Assembly: GCF_019145355.1 (NCBI RefSeq)
Contig: NZ_JAHSTY010000001.1
Span: 2,666,001-2,730,000 of the forward strand
Direction of reading: 5' to 3'
From: Pseudomonas azadiae
Lineage (GTDB): Bacteria > Pseudomonadota > Gammaproteobacteria > Pseudomonadales > Pseudomonadaceae
Length of the DNA: 64,000 nucleotides
In this document: positions 8,278 to 17,449 of the stretch, in pieces
Position numbering within the stretch: the stretch's first letter is position 1
How the letters are laid out: every line of letters begins with the position of its first letter
Notes under the pieces: generated by a model
The model's input: the letters and a program-made list of their open reading frames with translations, nothing else
What the model was told of the DNA's origin: nothing
Database searches by the model: none
Translations under genes and position numbers: made by a program

Positions 8278-8736
8278 TTAAGCCTGAGTCGCGGACTCTT
8301 CCTTGTGAGCGTTATGCAGCACTTCGATCAAGCAGTCTTCCAGCTCGAAACGCTCGTGCAGCAATGCGCCCAACTCCTTGAATTTTTCTGCAACACATTT
8401 CCCCGCATCACACAGGTCGGTGAACGCCAGCAGCTTCTCGGTGATGACATCGAGACGCGGATAAATCGTCTCGGCCAATTCCAAGCCACGCTGATCGTCG
8501 AAGGCTTGTGCCTCCTTGGTCAGTTGCTCGTAGACGCCGAAATGACCGGCGGACACGTAGTCAACCAATACACTGCAGAAATCCTGTAACGGCTCGCGGT
8601 TCTCAGCCAGTGCCTCGGGTTTGGCGCCGAGCGCATCAAAGGCCCGAACCAGTTCGTGACGCGCCTTCAGCCAGCTATCGATCAGCTTGTGCACCCCACC
8701 CCAGCGTTCCTGAGCATTCTGACAACTTTCCAGCAT
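8278..8736 (-). CDS. algQ: AlgQ / Rsd-type anti-sigma-70 regulator
   Basis: The protein has 152 residues, the size of Rsd and AlgQ. It starts [20 protein letters not shown] and is all helical, with the family motifs [16 protein letters not shown] (about 58-73) and [16 protein letters not shown] near the C-terminus. Rsd/AlgQ binds region 4 of the housekeeping sigma factor RpoD and shifts RNA polymerase toward alternative sigma factors. In P. aeruginosa AlgQ (AlgR2) affects alginate, siderophore and Ndk levels. Position between dsbH and algP agrees with this. Confidence 0.93.
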   Translation of the reverse strand: MLESCQNAQERWGGVHKLIDSWLKARHELVRAFDALGAKPEALAENREPLQDFCSVLVDYVSAGHFGVYEQLTKEAQAFDDQRGLELAETIYPRLDVITEKLLAFTDLCDAGKCVAEKFKELGALLHERFELEDCLIEVLHNAHKEESATQA

Positions 8737-8842
8737 GGTGATCTCTCTTCCCTATAGGGGCGCTGCCGCCTGGTGCCCGCGCAACACTTCAAGGTAAAGC
8801 CGCAGCCGGACAGGGCCGCATCTGACAAATGGTTTCAATAAC

Positions 8843-8870
8843 GCGTGCGGGCCAGATTATGCCCGCATGC
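8843..8870. terminator. GC-rich hairpin downstream of dsbH
   Basis: GCGTGCGGGC pairs with GCCCGCATGC across an 8-base loop. It lies 3' of dsbH and 5' of algQ, both on the minus strand. No clear T tract follows, so termination is possible rather than certain. The remaining bases of the gap show no gene. Confidence 0.45.
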
Positions 8871-8943
8871 CTATGGCTTCAAGGTACGCAGGACAGAAAG
8901 TTCATACAAGTGTTTAATCCCGGCCTTGAAACCGCGCACGGGC

Positions 8944-9465
8944 TCACTGCCTCGTCGGACGCGAACGCTGGCGCACACACAGCCGTGAAAACTGCATCAC
9001 GCCCACTACCAGCATCCCGACAAAGAACAGCAGGCTCCACTCGGGAAGGCTCAGCTCAAACAGCGTCCAGTTGGTTTCCACGCAATCGACGGTGCCTTTG
9101 ACGGTCAGTTGCAAGGCCTGCCAGAACGACAGGTTTTCGATCATGTAATGCAGGCTTGGCCAGCAATCGGCGGCCTGGTCCGGCGCGGCATTTTGTAGCA
9201 GCACCTGGCGCACGGCCGTCAGGGCACCGAGCAATGCGAAGCCGATGCTCGTCAGCCCGTAAAAGTGCAGAGCCCCACGTTTGGGGTCATGGAGGGCGGC
9301 GACCAAGTTGATCACGGTGAAAGCGGCCAGGAATCCCCGCTGCACCTGGCAGAGGAAACACGGACGCAATGACACGCCGAACTCGAGGTAAAAGGACGCG
9401 GCCAATGTCAGCGCACCCGCCAGGAACGCAAGAAAAAACAAGGAGCGTGAAGGGGCCAAAGACAT
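8944..9465 (-). CDS. dsbH: DsbB-family disulfide oxidoreductase (DsbH)
   Basis: This is a 173-residue inner-membrane protein with four predicted helices (about residues 8-28, 42-60, 70-88 and 143-163). The first cysteine pair is RPCFLCQVQRG near residues 35-38. The second periplasmic loop has cysteines in ADCWPSL and VDCVET. DsbB-type proteins reoxidise DsbA and pass electrons to quinone. In P. aeruginosa a DsbB paralogue called DsbH is found at this place between algQ and hemY; the name rests on that context and the CxxC pattern. Confidence 0.85.
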   Translation of the reverse strand: MSLAPSRSLFFLAFLAGALTLAASFYLEFGVSLRPCFLCQVQRGFLAAFTVINLVAALHDPKRGALHFYGLTSIGFALLGALTAVRQVLLQNAAPDQAADCWPSLHYMIENLSFWQALQLTVKGTVDCVETNWTLFELSLPEWSLLFFVGMLVVGVMQFSRLCVRQRSRPTRQ

Positions 9466-9653
9466 GCTTTATCCGCATCGCGAAAGATAGGTCGCTACGG
9501 TAGAGGAAAGGCCTGACCCCTTTCAATACGTGCCAGAGCAGACAATTCCGCGAGAAGGTACGGACTTTCCGCCAAAAGATGGAGGACCTGGGAAAATTGA
9601 GCGTCGGACCTTGCCTACAAACGCTCAACTCCCGGCCTTGTCGGCCTTATGCG

Positions 9654-9686
9654 GGGTCGGCTGCCAGATAATATCTGAGCCGACCC
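9654..9686. terminator. Long nested inverted repeat downstream of hemY
   Basis: GGGTCGGCT pairs with AGCCGACCC over nine bases, and inside the loop AGAT pairs with ATCT around AAT. It begins 18 bases after the hemY stop on the minus strand. There is no T tract. It may mark the end of the hem operon or protect its mRNA end. The rest of the dsbH-hemY gap shows no gene. Confidence 0.45.
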
Positions 9687-9703
9687 TGGCCAATTTGCCT
9701 ACA

Positions 9704-10945
9704 TCAAACGCGAGCCGGAACAGGCAACGGCGACGCCAGCAGACGGTTATCCAGCAATCCCAGCCCTTCCTGGAACAGCTGGTTACTGCGCTCAGCGTCC
9801 CCCAGTTGGGCCAACAAACGCGCCAGCTCGGCACAGGCCTCGGGATTGCGTTGCACTTGAAGGCTACTTTCCAGGTAATCCCGCGCCTTGCCCCACAGGC
9901 TGTTTTGCAGGCACAGGCGGCCCAGCGTCAGCAGCAGGCTGGCATCACTTGGATGGTCCTTGAGCCAGCCTTCGGCAAACTTCAATTGCCGGGCCGGGTC
10001 ACTGCCACGCAGCAGGCCGTACAGCCGGATCAGGTGGCTGTCGTAGCCGCGTTTAATAGCGCCACGCAGCGCTTCCTCGGCCTTCGCATCGGCACCCAGT
10101 TGACGCAGTTGTTCGGCGTAGGCCAGAACCAGTTGCGGCTCCTGCCGCTGGGCAGAAGTCAGTTGCTGCCAGGCCCGCTCAAGGGACTGCAAACCGGCTT
10201 CACCCTCCTCTTCGCGCCGGGCCGCCAGGCTCAGGTTTTCACCCCAGGCGCGGCGCTCAAGCTCGGCCAGTTCGCTGGCCGGCAGCACTTTATCCTTACG
10301 TAATTGCGGCAAAAGGCGGATCACCGACGTCCAATCGCCCCGCTGCTGGTGCAGACGCTGCAATTGACGCAAGAGCTGGGCGTTATTGGGATGACGCTCG
10401 TGCATGGCCTGCAGCGTGGTCAATGCACCGTCTGTATCGCCGCGGTCCAACTGCAGTTGCGCGTGGCTCAAGGCAACCGCAAGCTCCGCCTGGGGCTGAC
10501 GCTCAAGGGCGCGCTCCAGCAAACCATCGGACTCTTCGTAACGCCCCTGTTCATTCGCGGCACGGGCCGCGCCGAGGTAGTACAGCAGTGGCTGGCGCTC
10601 GGCTTCGGCGGCACGGTGCAGGTGGCGTTCAGCGCTGGCCCAGCGGCCCTCGGCGAGGTCCATCTGACCTTGCTCGATAGCGATCTGCACGCGGCGGCTG
10701 CGGTTGCGCCGCGACCACGGGTTGACCACGCCACCGGAGGTGGTGACCAGGCTCAACAGCACTCGAATCAGGTAGATCGCCAAACCGATGGCCACCACCG
10801 CCACCAAGGTCGCCCACAGGCTCGACTCGTAATGCAACACATGGGGGTAGGTAATCAGCACGTAGCCGGTGTGTTTCGAAATGCCCACAGCCAGCGCCAG
10901 CGCGATGGCAACCGCCAGCACCAGGATCACATAGAAACGTTTCAT
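9704..10945 (-). CDS. hemY: HemY, membrane-anchored TPR protein of the hem operon
   Basis: The product has 413 residues. Two N-terminal hydrophobic helices (about 5-24 and 40-62) are followed by a TPR-rich cytoplasmic or periplasmic domain (units such as RWASAERHLHRAAEAERQPLLYYLGAARAANEQGRY). It belongs to the gammaproteobacterial HemY family, not to the protoporphyrinogen oxidase given the same name in Bacillus. Its function is accessory to haem synthesis and not settled. The gene starts five bases after the hemX stop and is last in the algR-hem series. Confidence 0.9.
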   Translation of the reverse strand: MKRFYVILVLAVAIALALAVGISKHTGYVLITYPHVLHYESSLWATLVAVVAIGLAIYLIRVLLSLVTTSGGVVNPWSRRNRSRRVQIAIEQGQMDLAEGRWASAERHLHRAAEAERQPLLYYLGAARAANEQGRYEESDGLLERALERQPQAELAVALSHAQLQLDRGDTDGALTTLQAMHERHPNNAQLLRQLQRLHQQRGDWTSVIRLLPQLRKDKVLPASELAELERRAWGENLSLAARREEEGEAGLQSLERAWQQLTSAQRQEPQLVLAYAEQLRQLGADAKAEEALRGAIKRGYDSHLIRLYGLLRGSDPARQLKFAEGWLKDHPSDASLLLTLGRLCLQNSLWGKARDYLESSLQVQRNPEACAELARLLAQLGDAERSNQLFQEGLGLLDNRLLASPLPVPARV

Positions 10946-10950
10946 CGGCT

Positions 10951-12072
10951 CTACTCCTGCTTCGCCGACGTGGCCGCCGGCGTCGCTGCCGCCTTGGCTT
11001 CGTCGGCAGACAGATGACGGCGCTCAAGGTAGGCCTGCACGGCGGCCAGGCTCGCGGCCAGGTCCGGCGTCACCACCGACACCGCCTTGGGCTCAAGCTC
11101 GGCGATACGCGCCAGCATCGCCTTGCTTTGCGGGTTGTCCTGGTTGAAGTTGTCCTGCAACACGCTGCGCGCCTCGCCGAGTGAGCGGCTATACACCGCC
11201 GACTCGCCGTTGAGCGCCGCCCATTGCGCTTGCTCCAGGGCCAGGCTCAAAGCCAGGCGCACCTGGTTCAGGCCTTGACCGGCCAGCAGCGGGCGAATGT
11301 TGTCGTCCGGGTTGAAGTCGATGCGGAAATACCGGGAAATCTGCTCCCACCACTGGCTCCAGCGGCTCTCCGTGTCGGTGGTCGAGCGCCCCTGGGAAGC
11401 GGGCTCGGTCAGTTGATACTCCGGGGCGATGGCTGCCAATTGCACAACCTGATCGCGCAAGGCCGCCAACTGCAGATACAGCCCGGTGCGGTCAGGTTGC
11501 TCGGTACTGCGCAGCGCGACGAGGCTCTTGGCCAATTGCTCGCGGGCAGCGTAGGCGCCCGGATCGCTCTGTTCGCGAAGAATCTCGTCGGCACCCTGGA
11601 CCAGCGCCTGGGCGCTGTTGATATCTTGCAAGGCCGACAGGCGCAGGCTCGCCAGGCGAATCAGGTGTTCGGCCTCGGCCAAGCGCCAGTCCTTGCGGCT
11701 GGAACCCAGCACGGTTTCCAGGCGCTGACTGAGGCGCTGCTGATCACCCTGTAACTGGGCCACCAGGCGACGACGTTCCTCCAGCTCATCCGCTGCCGGC
11801 AACTGCGCCAGCCGCGCAGCCAGTTGTTGCTGGCTTTGCTTGAGGGACTGGGATTGCTCATCGAGGGTCTGCACCTGGCCCAACTGCTGCTGGCTGCTGG
11901 CTTGCAGGGCACGGACCTGCCAGATCCCCCAACCGCCGGCGGCAACGCCAGCGGCGCCCAGCAGCAGGGCAACGATTGCCAGGCCATTGCCACGGCGCGG
12001 CGCGGGGGCCGGTGCAACCTGCGCATCAGGTGCGGGTTGAGCTTCATCTTTAGGCAAGGCTGTTTCGCTCAC
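10951..12072 (-). CDS. hemX: HemX, hem-operon membrane protein
   Basis: This 373-residue protein has a Pro/Ala-rich cytoplasmic tail (1-28), one transmembrane helix (about 29-50, NGLAIVALLLGAAGVAAGGWGIW) and a long Gln-rich coiled coil (55-130), then the HemX domain with SRYFRIDFNPDDNIRPLLAGQ near 245. The family is often labelled uroporphyrinogen-III C-methyltransferase, but it lacks the SAM-binding fold. A scaffolding role with HemY and HemD is suggested by context. Start codon is GTG at 12072. It follows hemD after 18 bases. Confidence 0.9.
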   Translation of the reverse strand: MSETALPKDEAQPAPDAQVAPAPAPRRGNGLAIVALLLGAAGVAAGGWGIWQVRALQASSQQQLGQVQTLDEQSQSLKQSQQQLAARLAQLPAADELEERRRLVAQLQGDQQRLSQRLETVLGSSRKDWRLAEAEHLIRLASLRLSALQDINSAQALVQGADEILREQSDPGAYAAREQLAKSLVALRSTEQPDRTGLYLQLAALRDQVVQLAAIAPEYQLTEPASQGRSTTDTESRWSQWWEQISRYFRIDFNPDDNIRPLLAGQGLNQVRLALSLALEQAQWAALNGESAVYSRSLGEARSVLQDNFNQDNPQSKAMLARIAELEPKAVSVVTPDLAASLAAVQAYLERRHLSADEAKAAATPAATSAKQE

Positions 12073-12090
12073 GTATCCGTCCTTTGCGTA

Positions 12091-12849
12091 TCAGAGAGTG
12101 GGAACGGTATAGCTCCGTATCGCCACTAACAAAGCCGCGGCACTCGCACCGCGACAATCCATAACTTTTTCTGCGCCGGCGGCCCGCGCCATCTCCTGGA
12201 CTCGCGGGCTCGGTACGAACAACGGCAGCTGTGCCACTTGTGGCCAATCGGCTGCGGCCAGAGCTCGCAAGTGTAAAAAACCTTGCCCACTGCTGACCAC
12301 CAGGCCGTTCAAGCGTTCCAACTGGATGCGTCGCATCAGTACCCCGGCGTCGTAGGCCGGCAGGAACCGACGATACAGCTCCAGGTAGTCGACACTAGCA
12401 CCTCTCTCGCGCAAACGCTCCGCCAGCAGCTCGCGGCCGCCCTCGCCGCGCAGGATCAGCACCCGGGGATCGGCGCCTGCGATAGCCTCGCGCAGTGCAG
12501 GCAATTGAAGCAAGGCCTCGCTGTCGTCGCCAGTAGGGGGATACTTAACATCCAGGCCGTGCTGGGCCAGTACGTGCGCGGTGGCTGCGCCCACGCTGAA
12601 CCATCGCAACTGCGGCCATGCTCGATCAAGCTGTTGCACGGCCAGGCGCGCGGCAGGCTTGCTGACGACGATGACCGCACAGTAGCGGCCCAGGTCATCA
12701 AAGACTGCCTGCTGTTGAGCTGTAACGGGCAGTGGCTCGATATCCAGCAACGGCAAGCTGCTGCTGAAGATGCCAGCTTCGGACAACGACGCCGCCAGGG
12801 CGGCCGATTCCTCGGCAGGCCGCGTCAGCAGCACACGCCATTGCGTCAC
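12091..12849 (-). CDS. hemD: Uroporphyrinogen-III synthase
   Basis: A 252-residue protein with the weakly conserved two-lobed HemD fold. Recognisable parts are [12 protein letters not shown] at the N-terminus, [14 protein letters not shown] near 80-93, [21 protein letters not shown] near 107-127 and [11 protein letters not shown] in the C-terminal lobe. It closes hydroxymethylbilane with inversion of ring D to make uroporphyrinogen III. The start is GTG at 12849 within GTGA, overlapping the hemC stop by four bases, so the two successive enzymes are translationally coupled. Confidence 0.92.
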   Translation of the reverse strand: MTQWRVLLTRPAEESAALAASLSEAGIFSSSLPLLDIEPLPVTAQQQAVFDDLGRYCAVIVVSKPAARLAVQQLDRAWPQLRWFSVGAATAHVLAQHGLDVKYPPTGDDSEALLQLPALREAIAGADPRVLILRGEGGRELLAERLRERGASVDYLELYRRFLPAYDAGVLMRRIQLERLNGLVVSSGQGFLHLRALAAADWPQVAQLPLFVPSPRVQEMARAAGAEKVMDCRGASAAALLVAIRSYTVPTL

Positions 12850-13787
12850 TGCGGACCCGCCTCGCCGTAGACTTTTTGCAGAATGGCACCGGCGCCCTTT
12901 TCCAGTAGCTCTTCAGCCACCTGGACACCCAGCGCCGTGGCGTCACGCTGTGGGCCACGCACCTCGGCGGTCAACAGCGTGCCGCCGTCGGGGTCGCCTA
13001 CCAGGCCACGTAACCACAGGTTTTCACCTTCGAGCACGGCGTAGCAGGCGATCGGCACCTGACAGCCACCGTTGAGGTGCTTGTTCAGGGCACGCTCGGC
13101 CGTGACGCGCACTTCGGTGTCGTGGTGATCCAGCGGCTTGAGCAGGGCATGGATTTCGCTGTCGGCGGTACGGCATTCGATGCCAACGGCGCCCTGGCCA
13201 CCCGCTGGCAAGCTGTCCTCGACGCTGAGGGCCGAGGTGATACGGTCTTCGAAGCCCAGGCGGATCAGGCCGGCCGCCGCGAGGATGATCGCGTCATATT
13301 CACCGGCGTCCAGCTTTGCCAGGCGGGTGTTGACGTTGCCGCGCAGGAAGCGGATCTGCAGGTCCGGTCGACGTGTCAGCAATTGCGCCTGACGGCGCAG
13401 GCTGGACGTACCGACGATGCTGCCCACAGGCAATTCATTCAGGGACGCGTACGTGTTGGAAACGAAAGCATCACGCGGGTCTTCGCGCTCGCAGATACAA
13501 AACAGGCCCAGGCCTTCGGGGAAGTCCATGGGCACGTCTTTCATCGAATGCACGGCGATGTCGGCTTGGTTTTCCAGCAGCGCGGTTTCCAGTTCCTTGA
13601 CGAACAAACCTTTGCCGCCGATCTTCGACAGTGGCGAGTCGAGCAGCTTATCGCCGCGACTGACCATGGGCACCAGTGACACCTTGAGGCCAGGGTGAGC
13701 CAGCTCCAGGCGTGCTTTGACGTATTCGGCCTGCCACAAGGCAAGGGCGCTTTTACGGGTGGCGATGCGGATTTCGCGAGAGGACAT
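12846..13787 (-). CDS. hemC: Porphobilinogen deaminase (hydroxymethylbilane synthase)
   Basis: The 313-residue protein starts [18 protein letters not shown], a family hallmark. Other signatures are HSMKDVP (80-86), [11 protein letters not shown] (126-136) and [13 protein letters not shown]. Cys242 in [10 protein letters not shown] is the attachment site of the dipyrromethane cofactor. It polymerises four porphobilinogens into hydroxymethylbilane in the cytosol. It lies 138 bases downstream of algR on the same strand; an AT-rich TATTAT-like -10 near 13816 in that gap could provide a promoter separate from algR. Confidence 0.96.
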   Translation of the reverse strand: MSSREIRIATRKSALALWQAEYVKARLELAHPGLKVSLVPMVSRGDKLLDSPLSKIGGKGLFVKELETALLENQADIAVHSMKDVPMDFPEGLGLFCICEREDPRDAFVSNTYASLNELPVGSIVGTSSLRRQAQLLTRRPDLQIRFLRGNVNTRLAKLDAGEYDAIILAAAGLIRLGFEDRITSALSVEDSLPAGGQGAVGIECRTADSEIHALLKPLDHHDTEVRVTAERALNKHLNGGCQVPIACYAVLEGENLWLRGLVGDPDGGTLLTAEVRGPQRDATALGVQVAEELLEKGAGAILQKVYGEAGPQ

Positions 13788-13925
13788 GGAGCAATCCGTA
13801 CTGAATAGATACGGCAGATAATAACAGCTCAGGCAAATACGCTTTGATTTGAATCAGCAAGTGCGAGGCCTCCCTGGCCACGTCGCACCGGGATATAGAA
13901 TGCAGGCCTCGCCACAACCCTTGGG

Positions 13926-14672
13926 CTAAAGCTGCTGCATCATCTTGCGCACACCGGCGACATGCCGCCGGCTGACGATCAACGCGTCGCCGTTGAGACC
14001 TTTAAGAAATAACTGAAAGTGCCCCAGGGGCGTGCGCTGCAGGCGCTCGATTCGCTCGCGGGCCACCAGCGCGTTGCGATGGATGCGCACGAAGCGGTCG
14101 CCGAACTCATCCTCAAGCGCCTTGAGCGGCTCATCGAGCAGCACCTCACCGCCTTGGTGGCGCAGGGTCACATACTTGTGATCAGCGATAAAATAGACCA
14201 CCTCTCCCAGGGGGATCAATTCAATGCCTTTGCGTGTGCGCGCGCTGATATGGCTGCGCGGCCCATTACCACTTTGGGCGGCGGGCTGAGTCAGGGCGGC
14301 GAGCTGGACGCGGGTTGGGCGCTCGGCTTTTTTCAAGGCCTTGAGCAAGGCATCGCCAGCCACCGGCTTGGTGAGGAAACTGACACCGCTGGCTTCCAGC
14401 GTCTGCGCGGGAAACTCGTCAGTCGCGGCACAAAAGACCACGGCCGGCGGCGACTCTCGCTCGCTCAGTCGGGCGGCAACTTGCAAGCCATCAAGACCAG
14501 GCATACGGATATCAAGCAACACCACATCCGGCTTGAGGCTGTCGATCAGCGTCAACGCCTCTTCGCCCGTGGTGGCGCTTGGCTCCAATACGGTATAACC
14601 CTCGATTTCACTGACTGAACGACTCAGTCGCTCGCGGGCTTGGGGTTCGTCATCAACGATCAGGACATTCAT
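13926..14672 (-). CDS. algR: AlgR, LytTR-type response regulator
   Basis: ATG at 14672 gives 248 residues, the same as P. aeruginosa AlgR. The receiver domain (1-120) has acidic residues D8-D9, the phospho-acceptor Asp54 in LLDIRMPGLDG and a Lys in FLTKPVAG. The C-terminal LytTR DNA-binding domain (about 140-245) contains RTRKGIELIPLGEVVYFIADHKYVTLR and RFVRIHRNALVA. AlgR controls alginate, twitching and virulence genes in P. aeruginosa with the kinase AlgZ/FimS. Here the gene looks intact, but the upstream algZ is a relic; the ATGA overlap between the algZ stop and the algR start survives. Confidence 0.95.
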   Translation of the reverse strand: MNVLIVDDEPQARERLSRSVSEIEGYTVLEPSATTGEEALTLIDSLKPDVVLLDIRMPGLDGLQVAARLSERESPPAVVFCAATDEFPAQTLEASGVSFLTKPVAGDALLKALKKAERPTRVQLAALTQPAAQSGNGPRSHISARTRKGIELIPLGEVVYFIADHKYVTLRHQGGEVLLDEPLKALEDEFGDRFVRIHRNALVARERIERLQRTPLGHFQLFLKGLNGDALIVSRRHVAGVRKMMQQL

Positions 14673-15130
14673 ATAGCGCTGGATTCCTGCGTGAGTCTCG
14701 CACAAGGATAGCGTAGACAGGTGCGGTGACTTGCGTCACAGCGATCCACGCTAAGACTGGCGCGAGCGGCAAAAAGTGCCCTGAGAGTGGCACCCATGTT
14801 TACCCGGACCTGTTCAATAGCGCCCAAGACCTGCTGTCTTCGGGCATCGTCGTAGGGTTTGCTGATACACAATCCGAATCCCCCCCTTTTCAATGGATAG
14901 TCTGGGCTCTGACCGCACCACCTGACTTTGGTGCATTCAAACACGGTCAGTCCAACTGTAGACGCTCGCTGAGACGACATTGCTCAATCGACAAATAAGG
15001 TTTCAATAAGCACCCGCGCCCAGTCTCGTCCTGGACGCGTCCGGCGGCAAGGCACTTAGCCATCCTTTGCGCAAATAAAATGCCGACAACCCACAGCGCC
15101 GCCTTCCCAGGCAACCCTGTTATTATCGAC
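14669..15130 (-). pseudogene. algZ: Decayed remnant of algZ (fimS) sensor histidine kinase gene
   Basis: No intact gene is open between algR and argH, where algZ stands in related genomes, but pieces of an AlgZ-like C-terminal half can be read on the minus strand. From about 15130 one frame reads [11 protein letters not shown] and then PYLSIEQCRLSERLQLD, stopped by TGA at 14947-14949 where the family has Trp. A second frame continues with GGFGLCISKPYDDARRQQ, LRALFAARASLSVDR and TCLRYPCARLTQESSAI. It stops in an ATGA overlap with algR. The N-terminal membrane part, the HFLFN phospho-histidine box and the segment around the ATP lid are absent. About 460 of an expected ~1,070 bases remain. The match is from memory of the family; an alignment would settle it. 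Confidence 0.78.
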
Positions 15131-15173
15131 GGCACACTTCCCTGTCTCTTATAAGCACATCACGAGCGAATCC

Positions 15174-16568
15174 ATGAGCACCGACAAGACCAACCAGTCC
15201 TGGGGCGGCCGCTTCAGTGAACCCGTCGACGCCTTCGTCGCCCGCTTCACCGCCTCCGTCACCTTCGACCAGCGCCTGTACCGCCATGACATCATGGGCT
15301 CCATCGCCCACGCGACGATGCTGGCCAAGGTCGGCGTGCTGACCGACGCCGAGCGCGACAGCATCATCGACGGCCTGACCACTATCCGTGGCGAGATCGA
15401 AGCCGGCACGTTCGACTGGCGCGTCGACCTGGAAGACGTGCACATGAACATCGAAGCCCGCCTCACCGACCGCATCGGTGTGACCGGCAAGAAGCTGCAC
15501 ACCGGCCGTAGCCGCAACGACCAGGTGGCGACCGATATCCGCCTGTGGCTGCGTGACGAAATCGACCTGATCCTGGCCGAAATCACCCGCCTGCAAAAAG
15601 GCCTGCTGGAACAGGCCGAGCGTGAAGCGGACACCATCATGCCAGGCTTCACTCATTTGCAGACCGCGCAGCCTGTGACATTCGGTCACCATTTGCTGGC
15701 CTGGTTCGAGATGCTCAGCCGCGACTACGAGCGCCTGGTGGACTGCCGCAAGCGCGCCAACCGCATGCCGCTCGGCAGCGCCGCGCTGGCCGGCACCACC
15801 TACCCGATCGACCGCGAATACACCGCGCAACTGCTGGGCTTTGACGCCGTCGGCGGCAACTCTCTGGACGGTGTGTCGGATCGTGACTTCGCCATTGAAT
15901 TCTGCGCCGCCGCCAGTATCGCGATGATGCACCTGTCGCGCTTCTCCGAGGAGTTGGTGCTGTGGACCAGCGCGCAGTTCCAGTTCATCGACTTGCCGGA
16001 CCGTTTCTGCACCGGCAGCTCGATCATGCCGCAGAAGAAAAACCCCGACGTGCCTGAACTGGTACGTGGCAAGAGCGGCCGTGTATTCGGCGCGCTGATG
16101 GGCCTGCTGACCCTGATGAAAGGCCAGCCGCTGGCCTACAACAAGGACAACCAGGAAGACAAGGAGCCGCTGTTCGACGCCGCCGACACCCTGCGCGACT
16201 CGCTGCGTGCGTTTGCCGACATGATTCCCGCGATCAAACCCAAACACGCGATCATGCGTGAAGCGGCACTGCGTGGGTTCTCCACCGCGACCGACCTGGC
16301 GGACTATCTCGTGCGCCGTGGCCTGCCGTTCCGCGACTGCCACGAAATCGTCGGCCATGCCGTGAAGTATGGCGTAGACACCGGCAAGGACCTGGCGGAA
16401 ATGAGTCTGGAGGAACTGCGCAGGTTCAGCGACCAGATCGAACAGGATGTATTTGCCGTGCTGACCCTGGAAGGTTCGGTGAACGCCCGTAACCACATCG
16501 GCGGCACTGCGCCGGCGCAGGTGAAGGCCGCTGCTATGCGTGGCCAGGCGCTGCTCGCCAGCCGCTAA
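15174..16568 (+). CDS. argH: Argininosuccinate lyase
   Basis: A 464-residue protein of the fumarase/aspartase superfamily, full length. It begins with the lyase N-terminus [21 protein letters not shown]. It has [13 protein letters not shown] (about 105-117), the TH pair in [10 protein letters not shown] (about 160) and the signature loop [20 protein letters not shown] (from about 281) bearing the catalytic Ser. It splits argininosuccinate into arginine and fumarate, the last step of arginine synthesis. It is divergent from the algZ relic and algR. Its upstream sequence directly abuts the decayed kinase gene. Confidence 0.97.
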   Translation: MSTDKTNQSWGGRFSEPVDAFVARFTASVTFDQRLYRHDIMGSIAHATMLAKVGVLTDAERDSIIDGLTTIRGEIEAGTFDWRVDLEDVHMNIEARLTDRIGVTGKKLHTGRSRNDQVATDIRLWLRDEIDLILAEITRLQKGLLEQAEREADTIMPGFTHLQTAQPVTFGHHLLAWFEMLSRDYERLVDCRKRANRMPLGSAALAGTTYPIDREYTAQLLGFDAVGGNSLDGVSDRDFAIEFCAAASIAMMHLSRFSEELVLWTSAQFQFIDLPDRFCTGSSIMPQKKNPDVPELVRGKSGRVFGALMGLLTLMKGQPLAYNKDNQEDKEPLFDAADTLRDSLRAFADMIPAIKPKHAIMREAALRGFSTATDLADYLVRRGLPFRDCHEIVGHAVKYGVDTGKDLAEMSLEELRRFSDQIEQDVFAVLTLEGSVNARNHIGGTAPAQVKAAAMRGQALLASR

Positions 16569-16571
16569 AAG

Positions 16572-16640
16572 CTTCGCGAGCAAGCCCGCTCCCACATTTG
16601 GAATGCATTTCAAAATGTGGGAGCGGGCTTGCTCGCGAAG
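16572..16640. repeat. REP pair in tail-to-tail orientation, family A
   Basis: Arms of about 28 bases (core GGGAGCGGGCTTGCTCGCG) are perfectly complementary around a 12-base loop. The order of the two copies is opposite to the other family A pairs in the window, giving a long perfect hairpin. It fills the gap between the convergent argH and GST genes and may serve as transcript end. Confidence 0.9.
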
Positions 16641-16663
16641 GCGTCATCACAGACACCCAAATC

Positions 16664-17323
16664 CTATTTCCTGGCGGCAATCTTTGCCATAAAACCCGGC
16701 ATCGCCGCCAGCCTGTCCGCCTCCACCTTCTGTGCGTTGGGCATTTCATTCAGACGTCCCAGCAACGCCTTGGCCTTCGGCAACTCAGCCAGCAGATCCA
16801 GCCCAAACAGCTTCTCGCCGACACCACAGGCCAGGTTCATGCTGTACATGAAATACAGATCGGCAAGGGTGAAGCTGTCGCCCGCCACGTAAGGCGCGAA
16901 CTTGCCGTGCCTTCCCAGCGAACCGATCCCCAGCAGCAGCTCCGCCCTGGATTTTTCCTTGATCGCCTCCGGCACCGTCATGCCGAAAAACGCTTCGGCG
17001 AAACACGCACGCGCAGGCAACTCGATGTAGAGCTCTATTTCCCTGCACAACGCCAACACCTGAGCACGCTGGAACGGCTCGGCGGGTAGCAGCGCAGGCC
17101 CATCCTGGGTCTGCTCGATATACTCAAGGATCACACTGGTTTCGTTGATGAACCCCTGCTTGACGCCCAGCACCGGCACCTTGCCACGCGGGCTCACGGC
17201 CAGCGCTTCGGGCGTCTGCCCTGCATAAAAAGGCACCTCTTCGAACGGCAGTCCTTTCTCCAGGAGCGCCAGTTTCACCATGTTGTAGTAGTTGCTGACC
17301 GAAAATCCGTAGAGCTTGAGCAT
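16664..17323 (-). CDS. Glutathione S-transferase family protein
   Basis: ATG at 17323, preceded by GGAGGC, gives 219 residues. The N-terminal thioredoxin-like domain starts MLKLYGFSVSNYYNMVKLAL and has the cis-Pro turn GKVPVL and NETSVILEYIEQT, the glutathione-binding E-S/T type motif. The C-terminal domain is helical, with FAPYVAGDSFTLADLYFMY (N-capping box). Substrate is unknown; a role in conjugation of electrophiles or peroxide detoxification is inferred from family. A much longer upstream reading is open but has no family resemblance, so the internal ATG is preferred. Confidence 0.9.
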   Translation of the reverse strand: MLKLYGFSVSNYYNMVKLALLEKGLPFEEVPFYAGQTPEALAVSPRGKVPVLGVKQGFINETSVILEYIEQTQDGPALLPAEPFQRAQVLALCREIELYIELPARACFAEAFFGMTVPEAIKEKSRAELLLGIGSLGRHGKFAPYVAGDSFTLADLYFMYSMNLACGVGEKLFGLDLLAELPKAKALLGRLNEMPNAQKVEADRLAAMPGFMAKIAARK

Positions 17324-17449
17324 CGCAAAGCCTCCAGGCCATGTGTGGGGTTGGCTGCAAGCGTTATAGATGCCCTGGCGCGTCCTGACCAGCAGCATCA
17401 CCTGCCTGAATGGCGGTAGACTGATGCCCTTTTCCTTGAGGAGCCTGCC

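Noticed and set aside
9530..10303. 257-codon plus-strand frame over the hemY 3' end and its gap
   Set aside because: Most of it is hemY antisense. The part in the gap lacks a ribosome-binding site and resembles nothing.
15147..15166. CTGTCTCTTATA followed closely by CACATC, similar to the Tn5 mosaic end (or a sequencing adapter)
   Set aside because: Two extra bases break the match, there is no second end, no transposase and no target duplication. It lies in a plausible argH leader. Chance is the simpler explanation.
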